Shown: positions 53,501 to 60,181 of the stretch, in pieces | How positions within the stretch are numbered: position 1 is the stretch's first letter | How the letters are laid out: each line of letters opens with the position of its first letter | Assembly: GCA_945860275.1 (NCBI GenBank) | Contig: CAMAPN010000001.1 | Location: forward strand, 62,001 to 126,000 | DNA: 64,000 bases | Origin: Bifidobacterium breve | GTDB taxonomy: Bacteria > Actinomycetota > Actinomycetes > Nanopelagicales > Nanopelagicaceae | Direction of reading: 5' to 3' | Program-made: the position numbers and the translations under genes | Notes under the pieces: generated by a model | Seen by the model: only the letters and a program-made list of their open reading frames with translations | The model's database searches: none | What the model was told of the DNA's origin: nothing

Positions 53501-54008
53501 GCGTAAAGAAATCTCACGTTTAACATTTCCGCGTCAACGTCGCGATAGGAGACTGTGCCTCTCTGATTTCTTCGCATCGAAGGATAGTGGTCGAATAGAT
53601 GTGGTCGCCTTCCACGTGGTGACTATGGGTGAAGCGGTCAGTCGTGCGACTGGGAAACTTTTTGCTCAGAACAACTTCCGTGAGTATCTTGAATTACACG
53701 GCCTGTCAGTGCAACTGACTGAAGCCTTAGCGGAATATTGGCACGCTCGAATACGAGCAGAGCAAGGTTTTGGGATTGAAGATAGCTCCGAATTAGATTC
53801 TATTCTCGATCAAGGTTACCGTGGGTCGCGCTATTCCTTTGGCTATCCAGCTTGTCCTGACCTCTCTCAGCAAACTCAACTCTGCGAGTTACTTAAACCT
53901 GAACGAATTGGCGTAAATCTTTCGGAAGAGTTTCAATTGCACCCAGAACAATCAACATCTGCCATCATCGTTCATCACCCCGAAGCAAAATATTTCAACG
54001 CGACATGA
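50523..54008 (+). CDS. metH: Cobalamin-dependent methionine synthase
   Basis: IVDGAMGTMLQ, GGCCGTTPEHL, GERTNANGSKAF, TVKGDVHDIGKNLVDIIL (B12 motif), C-terminal activation domain. Confidence 0.98.
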   Translation: MKSLRDTLKERVLIVDGAMGTMLQEQNPTLEDFQGHEGCNEILNVSSPEMVKKVHRAYLEVGVDGIETNTFGANFGNLAEYGIEDRIFELAYAGAKLAREVADEFSSTQPRWVFGSIGPGTKLPTLGHTTYATLRDAYQECARGLIEGGSDALLVETSQDLLQTKAAINGCRAAIDDSGKDLLLIAQVTVETTGTMLLGSEIGAALTALEPLGIDVIGLNCATGPAEMSEHLRQLSQSSSVMLSCMPNAGLPILESGGARYPLTPKELAKSLLTFVDDYGLNIIGGCCGTTPEHLAEVVQIFNENKRSVTTRSVTFDPGAASLYQHASFRQQNTYMAIGERTNANGSKAFRDALLENDWQQCLEIAKGQIREGAHMLDLCVDYVGRNGVADMEQLAELFATSSTLPIVLDSTEPAVLQAGLEKLGGRAVINSVNYEDGDGPSSRFAKIMPLVKEHGAAVVALTIDEEGQARTSDWKVKVASRLIDDLTNNWGLRVSDILIDSLTFPIATGQEETRRDGIETLEAIKEIRSRYPQVQTVLGVSNISFGLNPAARIVLNSVFLHEAVSAGLTSAIIHPSKITPMIRIDEKSRELALDLIYDRRKYDALSQEVIYDPLTEFLTHFEGAEVTSSRNSRAEQLAALSLPDRLKQRIIDGERNGLEDDLELAISEGMAPLDIINSLLLDGMKTVGELFGKGEMQLPFVLQSAEVMKRAVAHLEPKMEKSDSSGRGKILLATVKGDVHDIGKNLVDIILSNNGYNVHNIGIKQSINTIIEEAEKANVDVVGMSGLLVKSTVIMKENLEELAIRGLAERWPVILGGAALTRAFVEQDLAEVYPGTVRYAKDAFEGLDLMDRLMALKRGEPGAALPELRKRRTKVARSDEDAREIDTKRSDIRTDNEIPTPPFWGSRVIKGIPLNDYVSMLDERALFVGQWGLKGGKSFTEMAELEGRPRLRQLLNDIQVNNWIEAAVVYGYYPCFSEGNDLVILDPEKPLERKEISRLTFPRQRRDRRLCLSDFFASKDSGRIDVVAFHVVTMGEAVSRATGKLFAQNNFREYLELHGLSVQLTEALAEYWHARIRAEQGFGIEDSSELDSILDQGYRGSRYSFGYPACPDLSQQTQLCELLKPERIGVNLSEEFQLHPEQSTSAIIVHHPEAKYFNAT

Positions 54009-54688
54009 TGGTTGGCTCAGTGAATTTTTCTCGTCACACGAATATGCCTGAAGCCGTTTTTTTCGATATGGATGGCCTTCTCGTAGATACCGAACCTTAT
54101 TGGCTCGAAACTGAACGCGAACTCATGGCCGATTTTGGCGTCATCTGGCGCTCTGAAGATCAACTGTATTGCCTAGGTGGTCCAATGCAAAAAGTCGGCG
54201 ACTACATGTCGTCACTGGCCCAAGGCCGGGAGAGTTCAGAGTGGTTCGCAGAAGAACTGATCAATCGAATGGCCAAGAAATTTGCGAACATTAACCTGAT
54301 GCCTGGCATCGCCGATTTACTCGACGAAATTCATGCTCTTGGGCTCTCGTGCGCGCTAGTTTCGGCTAGTCCACGCCGGTTAGTTGATGCGGTGTTAGCT
54401 ATCTTTGCCGTGTCACCTTTCAAGGTCACCATCTCAGCTAATGATGTACTTAGAGGTAAGCCGCACCCAGATCCATATCTCAAAGCAGCACAGCTCCTTG
54501 GTGTCGATATCGCTCAATCGCTCATCATTGAAGATTCTCCAACGGGTGTTACTGCTGCGCGAGCAAGTGGTGCATTCGTGATCGCCGTTCCTCACATCGC
54601 ACCAATACCAGATGCACCGCGCAGCGCAACTATTCAATCTCTATCAGGAAAAAATCTCAGTGAGCTGTGGAGCTTGTGTCAACGTTGA
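54005..54688 (+). CDS. HAD-superfamily hydrolase (beta-phosphoglucomutase-like)
   Basis: VFFDMDGLLVDTEPYW, SASPRR, GKPHPDPYLKAAQLLG, IEDSPTGVTAARASG. Confidence 0.93.
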   Translation: MMVGSVNFSRHTNMPEAVFFDMDGLLVDTEPYWLETERELMADFGVIWRSEDQLYCLGGPMQKVGDYMSSLAQGRESSEWFAEELINRMAKKFANINLMPGIADLLDEIHALGLSCALVSASPRRLVDAVLAIFAVSPFKVTISANDVLRGKPHPDPYLKAAQLLGVDIAQSLIIEDSPTGVTAARASGAFVIAVPHIAPIPDAPRSATIQSLSGKNLSELWSLCQR

Positions 54689-55467
54689 AGTTCGGGGGGA
54701 GTTCCGCCGAACTCTGGACAGATTTTCTGGTGTGCGCACCAATCACATAATCTGGATTTCCTCGTTGGCCATTCACCAGATCTCTTGGAATATTCGATAT
54801 CCGCAGCAATTTTCTCGATCTTTAGTTGTGTTTTCACAAGATCATCTTCAGAGGGGTCTTGCGTAAGAATCTTTCCATCCCCAAGGAATATCATCTGTAA
54901 GCGCTTTGGAACACGACCAAGCGTCTTCCAAAGAATTAATCCATAAAATTTCATTTGGAAGAAAGATTTCTCCTCAAAACCTACGCTGGGAGATTTTCCT
55001 GTTTTGTAATCAACAATTCGTATCTCTCCTGTAGGTGCAATATCAAGGCGATCTATATACCCGTGAATCATCAATTCATCAGATAAATTGATTTCAACAT
55101 GCGCCTCTAACTCAGATGGCTCAAAGCCTGTTGGATCTTCCAGCGAGAAATATCGTTCGAGCAAAGTATGTGCCGAGAGTAAGAACTCCTCTTCCTTAAG
55201 CACGGGAAGTAGTTCCTGAACATCCGCTCTAGTCTCTTTCATTTCGCTCCACAGCGGATGAAGGTCAGCCTGGACGAGAGTGAAATTCCGTTCACCTCGC
55301 GGATAGGTAAACAATTTTTCCAGCACTAAGTGGACCAAAGTGCCGCGAATTGCATCTATGCTCGGCGGTTCAGGCAATTTATCTATCGTTCGAAAGCGAT
55401 AGAGCAGGGGGCAGTTCAAGTAGTCGTTAGCCCTACTTGGAGAGAGTGTGGCTTTGTCTTCACTCAT
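54679..55467 (-). CDS. RecB-like PD-(D/E)XK nuclease
   Basis: LSPSRANDYLNCPLLYRFRTID, GTLVHLVLEKLF, GYIDRLDIAPTGEIRIVDYKTGK, CDWCAHQKICPEFGG (Fe-S-type Cys). Confidence 0.92.
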   Translation of the reverse strand: MSEDKATLSPSRANDYLNCPLLYRFRTIDKLPEPPSIDAIRGTLVHLVLEKLFTYPRGERNFTLVQADLHPLWSEMKETRADVQELLPVLKEEEFLLSAHTLLERYFSLEDPTGFEPSELEAHVEINLSDELMIHGYIDRLDIAPTGEIRIVDYKTGKSPSVGFEEKSFFQMKFYGLILWKTLGRVPKRLQMIFLGDGKILTQDPSEDDLVKTQLKIEKIAADIEYSKRSGEWPTRKSRLCDWCAHQKICPEFGGTPPELQR

Positions 55468-55490
55468 GGCAACACCTTAGACTGCCGGAC
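55468..55490. promoter_or_regulatory. Divergent RecB-like/trmI promoter with overlapping -10 boxes
   Basis: + strand TAGACT (55478-55483) 7 nt before trmI ATG; - strand TAAGGT (55474-55479) 6 nt before RecB-like ATG 55467. Confidence 0.65.
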
Positions 55491-56390
55491 ATGGATTTCC
55501 AGGGGAAGGCGCGAAAAGGACCATTCCATTTCGGCGATCGCATTCAACTATCCGACGCAAAAGGAAAGTTGTATAGCTTTACGTTGAAAGAGGGCGGCTC
55601 GTGGCATAGCCATAAGGGAATCGTCGAGCATGCGCAATGCGTGGGATTATCTGAAGGTTCCTTCGTAACCTCAACTTCTGGCGCACAGTACTTCGCAATC
55701 CGACCTTTGTATGAGGACTTTGTTCTAGCAATGCCGCGCGGAGCCACAATTGTTTATCCCAAAGATGCTGCGGACATTATCGGCTTCGGCGATATATCCG
55801 AGGGGGATATCGTTTTAGAAGCCGGAGTGGGCTCGGGTGCGCTAACTATTGCCTTGTTGCGCGCGGTGGGGCCACACGGAAGAGTTATAAGTACAGAACG
55901 ACGTGATGATTTTGCCGTAATTGCAGAGAAGAACCTGGATATCTTTTTTGGAGCGGCACCTAAAAATTGGTCAGTGCGTATTGGCTCTTTCGAAGATCAA
56001 GATTTTTCTGATGCGCTATTGCCTAAGGAAGGGGTCGATCGGATAGTTCTCGATATGTTGGCACCTTGGGAGTGTGTAGATCAAAGCGCCCATTTGCTTC
56101 GACCTGGTGGAGTATTCATTGCGTACATCACCACAACAACTCAGCTCTCTAGAACTGTCGAGGCTTTACGAGAAGATCGACGATTTACTGAGCCGTACTC
56201 GTGGGAGAGCCTCCATAGAAGCTGGCACGTTGATTCGTTATCTGTTCGTCCCGATAATCGAATGATCGGCCACACCGGATTCTTAGTACGCGCGCGACGC
56301 GTTGCAGACGGAGTGCAAGCGCCGAGAACGCGTCGTCGAGGCGCTAAAAATCCAGAAGAGAATCAGCAAGATTCCGAAAGCGTGCGCTAA
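55491..56390 (+). CDS. trmI: tRNA (adenine-N1)-methyltransferase TrmI
   Basis: IVYPKDAADIIGFGDISEGDIVLEAGVGSGALTIALLRAVGPHGRVIS, DRIVLDMLAPWE. Confidence 0.94.
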   Translation: MDFQGKARKGPFHFGDRIQLSDAKGKLYSFTLKEGGSWHSHKGIVEHAQCVGLSEGSFVTSTSGAQYFAIRPLYEDFVLAMPRGATIVYPKDAADIIGFGDISEGDIVLEAGVGSGALTIALLRAVGPHGRVISTERRDDFAVIAEKNLDIFFGAAPKNWSVRIGSFEDQDFSDALLPKEGVDRIVLDMLAPWECVDQSAHLLRPGGVFIAYITTTTQLSRTVEALREDRRFTEPYSWESLHRSWHVDSLSVRPDNRMIGHTGFLVRARRVADGVQAPRTRRRGAKNPEENQQDSESVR

Positions 56391-57112
56391 CTTAAACGAG
56401 CAGAGCGTATTTCGACAGATTGCAATGGAGATCCATCTGGTCCGCCAGAGGATGTACCTAGCGCAGCAACTTTCTCCACTATATCGAGACCTTTAGTGAT
56501 AGTTCCCCAGACCGAGTAGTTGGGACCTAGAGTTGTGTCGGCATAAACAAGGAAGAATTGGCTGCCATTGGTATTAGGTCCTGAGTTAGCCATCGCAACA
56601 GTTCCCTTGGGGTAATTCATTCCAGTGGTTGTTGGCAGATTCTCATCAACGAAGGTGAAACCTGGCGTCCCGCCACCATCTCCTTGCGGATCTCCACACT
56701 GCAATACGAAAATGCCGGAAGTTGTCAATCGATGGCAAAGCGTTGCATCGTAATACCCGGAGTTAGCCAGAAACCCTATAGTTGAGACTGTTGCCGGGGC
56801 CTTTATGCCATCAGCTTGAATTTCTATTTCTCCACAATTGGTGACAAGCGTCAGGGTGTACATCTGTTTTGGTAAATATTCCGTTGGAGAACTTTCGGCA
56901 AGAGGCGAACGAGCAACCGAGGTCGCCTCTTCGCAGATGGCGGCTCCACCACTGATGGGATCGGCTACAGCATCAGTCGCCTCAGAGGTTGAAGCAGCGC
57001 TCTGTTCATCCTTTGGGTCGCTTGCGCTCGAACATCCTGCAACAAGGAGAATAGCGCTCACGAGAGCGATGATCCGGAGGTAGCCAGTCCAGCTAGCGCT
57101 TGTTGAGGTCAT
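56387..57112 (-). CDS. Cyclophilin-type peptidyl-prolyl cis-trans isomerase, predicted lipoprotein
   Basis: Lipobox VAGCSS; TLVTNCGEIEIQAD, CHRLTTSGIFVLQCGDPQGDGGGTPGF, GTVAMANSGPNTNGSQFFLVYAD. Confidence 0.93.
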   Translation of the reverse strand: MTSTSASWTGYLRIIALVSAILLVAGCSSASDPKDEQSAASTSEATDAVADPISGGAAICEEATSVARSPLAESSPTEYLPKQMYTLTLVTNCGEIEIQADGIKAPATVSTIGFLANSGYYDATLCHRLTTSGIFVLQCGDPQGDGGGTPGFTFVDENLPTTTGMNYPKGTVAMANSGPNTNGSQFFLVYADTTLGPNYSVWGTITKGLDIVEKVAALGTSSGGPDGSPLQSVEIRSARLS

Positions 57113-57148
57113 GCCCAAATAGTAACAAGGCTTACTACGATATCGGGC
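57113..57148. promoter_or_regulatory. Divergent PPIase/pafB leaderless-type promoters
   Basis: + strand TACGAT (57136-57141) 7 nt before pafB ATG; - strand TACTAT (57119-57124) 6 nt before PPIase ATG 57112. Confidence 0.65.
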
Positions 57149-58144
57149 ATGGCAGGTGAAAAAGGTGACAAGGCTGAGCGCCTTCTCAATCTCACCCTTG
57201 CCCTGTTGAGCGCCAAACGCCCGCTTACTAAGCAAAATATTTTTGAGAACGTCGCGGGCTATTCCGGTAAATCAGAATCCATGGAGCGCATGTTCGAGCG
57301 CGACAAAGATGAACTCCGTGAGCTAGGAATCGAAGTGTCAGTTCTTCCAATTGATGCCTTTTTTGATGACGAACTTGGGTATCGCATCTTGCCGCGCGAC
57401 TATTTCTTACCTGAAGTTTCTCTTACACACGAGGAGTCGATTTGGCTAGCGCTAGCTGCCAATGTGATTCGCGAATTCGCAGGCCGAGAGCGAGCCCAGA
57501 ACGCAGTTCACACCTTACTATCAGAAAGCACGGCGGCAATAGATGAAGTTGTAACGGCTAGCACAGCAACTCCAATTGATATTCCGGTGAATGAAGTACT
57601 TGATGAGATCTGGCGAGCAATAAAACAGAAAATTTCCCTGCAGTTTACCTATCAATCGTCGCCAAGCTCTACTTCGAATCCCGAAATCGCAGGAGAACAG
57701 AATGAGCGAGAAGTTTCCCCTTACTTACTAACTTCGCGATTTGGGAATTGGTACCTAGTGGGAAGAGATCTCAAGGATAAAAAAATCAAAACTTTTCGAA
57801 TAGACAGATTGAGCCAGCTTTTGCAAGGAAATTCAACTGTATTTCTCGATGCTGATCCACAGGGAGAGCTCACTCCAGTTTTACAGAATTTTCACGGAGA
57901 GCGAATTCAAGAAGTTCTCCTCAAATGTGATGCAAAGATGTCGATAGATCATCGATTGATCCGACGTTCTGCGGAAGTGGATGAGAAAGGCGATTTTCGA
58001 ATCCTCACAATTAAGGATGTCGATGCTGTCGAAATTACCGAAATGGTCCTATGGGCTGGGCCTTTGGTGGAAGTCCTAGCGCCGGATTCTCTACGCGAAC
58101 GAGTCCATCAGGCTCTTCGAAAAACATTGGAAATGAACTCATGA
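57149..58144 (+). CDS. pafB: WYL-domain transcriptional regulator PafB
   Basis: ERLLNLTLALLSAKRPLTKQNIFENVAGYSG, WYL-like region SRFGNWYLVGRDLKDKKIKTFRIDRL; adjacent pafC and tatA. Confidence 0.92.
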   Translation: MAGEKGDKAERLLNLTLALLSAKRPLTKQNIFENVAGYSGKSESMERMFERDKDELRELGIEVSVLPIDAFFDDELGYRILPRDYFLPEVSLTHEESIWLALAANVIREFAGRERAQNAVHTLLSESTAAIDEVVTASTATPIDIPVNEVLDEIWRAIKQKISLQFTYQSSPSSTSNPEIAGEQNEREVSPYLLTSRFGNWYLVGRDLKDKKIKTFRIDRLSQLLQGNSTVFLDADPQGELTPVLQNFHGERIQEVLLKCDAKMSIDHRLIRRSAEVDEKGDFRILTIKDVDAVEITEMVLWAGPLVEVLAPDSLRERVHQALRKTLEMNS

Positions 58145-59100
58145 CGATTTCTCCGGGCGGGCTCCGATTGGCACGTTTACTGAAATTAATTCCTTTTCTA
58201 CAAATCAATTCAGGGGTAAGCGTCACTGATGTGGCACAGCTCTTTAATATCTCCGAGGAACAACTTATTTCTGATTTGAATTTAATTTGGTTATGCGGCT
58301 TGCCAGGATATTCGCACCTTGAGTTAATTGATGTTTCTTACGATTCAGGAACCATTTCTATTCAAAACGCTCAAACTGTTGCTCGACCAATGCGGCTTGG
58401 TTTTGATGATGGCGCCTCACTTTTATTAGCAATTGAGAATTTATTAGCCGCAGTGCCGCCGAATGATGCTCTTGTGCTGAACAATTTACGACGAAAAATT
58501 CTCGATGTGCTGCAACTCGATAGTGGGGGACCTTCGAATGAGAAGTTAGAGCAATTGGAACCGGACGAATCGACCGTGCTACCAACCATTATGCAAGCCC
58601 TTTCCTGCGAGAATCAATTAATAGATTTCCATTACTACTCGGCAACGTTAGATAGCTTTATTCATAGCCAGGTTATCCCGCAGAGATTTTATGTAGAAAA
58701 CGGTTTCACTTACCTTGCTGCTTTGGTGATGCCCTCACGGCAATACTCCGTCTTCCGCGTCGACCGGATAGAGCGCGTTACTTTAATTTCAACTTTGATT
58801 GAACTCTCGGACGCTGATGTTGCACCCCTCGAGATTGAAAAACGCGCAGTCGAGGTAACTATCGAAATTGCACCCGCTGCCCAGTGGTTCATTCAAAAGT
58901 GGGGGCTAGCTCAGATGAAGTACGACCCGGCGCGAAGGCGATATGTGGGTCAAATTCAGGTTTTCAACCCTTCGTGGCTCATCCGGGCGGCGTTAAGCCT
59001 GGGCGGGGCGATGGAAGTTGTGGCGCCCACCACGTTGCGAGAAGAGGTTGCCAACGCTGCCAGATCATCGCTCGAAAAGTATCGTGAGCCACTAAAGTAG
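58141..59100 (+). CDS. pafC: WYL-domain transcriptional regulator PafC
   Basis: RLLKLIPFLQINSGVSVTDVAQLFNISEEQLISDLNLIWLCGLPGYS; ATGA overlap with pafB. Confidence 0.92.
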   Translation: MTISPGGLRLARLLKLIPFLQINSGVSVTDVAQLFNISEEQLISDLNLIWLCGLPGYSHLELIDVSYDSGTISIQNAQTVARPMRLGFDDGASLLLAIENLLAAVPPNDALVLNNLRRKILDVLQLDSGGPSNEKLEQLEPDESTVLPTIMQALSCENQLIDFHYYSATLDSFIHSQVIPQRFYVENGFTYLAALVMPSRQYSVFRVDRIERVTLISTLIELSDADVAPLEIEKRAVEVTIEIAPAAQWFIQKWGLAQMKYDPARRRYVGQIQVFNPSWLIRAALSLGGAMEVVAPTTLREEVANAARSSLEKYREPLK

Positions 59101-59148
59101 GGTCATCTACAGCGGCTCGTCCGGTGAGCCAGCTTGAGGGGGCACCAC

Positions 59149-59364
59149 ATGTTTCTTCGCGAACCGTCACATCTACTCCTGGTTATCCTCGTCTTGATTT
59201 TGCTCTTTGGGGCCAAACGGTTGCCCGATTCTGCACGCGCCATAGGCAAGTCACTGCGGATCTTTAAAGGTGAGCTCAAGGATCCGAACAAAGGTAGCGA
59301 AAATTCGGATTCAGACTCCAATCACGAGAGTAAAAAACTAGATAAGCCAGATCAGACAGATTAG
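59149..59364 (+). CDS. tatA: Sec-independent translocase TatA
   Basis: [45 protein letters not shown]. Confidence 0.94.
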   Translation: MFLREPSHLLLVILVLILLFGAKRLPDSARAIGKSLRIFKGELKDPNKGSENSDSDSNHESKKLDKPDQTD

Positions 59365-59392
59365 TTCACGAACGATTGGTGGCTCGTGAACT
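59363..59392 (+). other. Hairpin-forming inverted repeat between tatA and tatC
   Basis: AGTTCACGA (59363-59371) / TCGTGAACT (59384-59392), perfect 9-bp arms, 12-nt loop, 3 nt before the first tatC ATG. Confidence 0.8.
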
Positions 59393-59395
59393 GCG

Positions 59396-60181
59396 ATGTC
59401 AATGAATGAACAATTCGATGCTTCAAAAGCACCCTTACTTGCGCATTTGCGCGAATTGCGCAAGCGAATCTTCAAGAGCGCTCTAGGCGTAGTTGCCTTT
59501 GCAGTTATTGGCTGGCTTTTCTACAACCAGATTATTTTACAACTCGCTACGCCTATGTGCGGGGAAAGCCAGGAGCTTCAGAGCCTCGAGCAATGCACCT
59601 CACTTTACGTCTCCGGAGTCCTAGGTCCACTCAATTTACAGATTAAGGTTGCACTTCTTGTAGGTATAATTCTTTCGGCGCCGGTTTGGTTATTTCAAAT
59701 CTGGGCTTTTGTTTTACCAGGTTTAAAAAGGCGCGAAAAAATTCTCGCATTCGCCTTTTTTGTCGGAGCAATTCCATTCTTCGCTGCCGGAGTAACTCTT
59801 GGATACTACATATTGCCAGTCGCAATAAAGGTTTTGCTTGGCTTTACTCCAGACAATTTAGCAAACCTTATAAGGTTTGATGATTATCTAGATTTCGTAC
59901 TTCGCGTGATATTACTATTTGGAATAGCTTTTGAATTACCAGTTTTCTTACTGGCTCTGAACGCTGCAGGGGCAATCACTGGAGCGGCTATTCTCAAACC
60001 ATGGCGCGTAGCAGTTTTCTTAATTTTCTTATTCGTCGCTGCATTCACGCCGACGGGGGATCCTTTAACGATGCTTGCCCTAGCCATTCCGCTCTGCGCA
60101 CTATATTTCGCTGCAGGTTGGATTGCTTCACTTCTTGATAAACGCCGCGCTAGGAAAACTTTGGCGTCTGATGAAGTCTAA
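59396..60181 (+). CDS. tatC: Sec-independent translocase TatC
   Basis: LLAHLRELRKRIFKSALG, FEKP-equivalent region, FELPVFLLALNAAGAI; start 59396 or 59402. Confidence 0.95.
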   Translation: MSMNEQFDASKAPLLAHLRELRKRIFKSALGVVAFAVIGWLFYNQIILQLATPMCGESQELQSLEQCTSLYVSGVLGPLNLQIKVALLVGIILSAPVWLFQIWAFVLPGLKRREKILAFAFFVGAIPFFAAGVTLGYYILPVAIKVLLGFTPDNLANLIRFDDYLDFVLRVILLFGIAFELPVFLLALNAAGAITGAAILKPWRVAVFLIFLFVAAFTPTGDPLTMLALAIPLCALYFAAGWIASLLDKRRARKTLASDEV

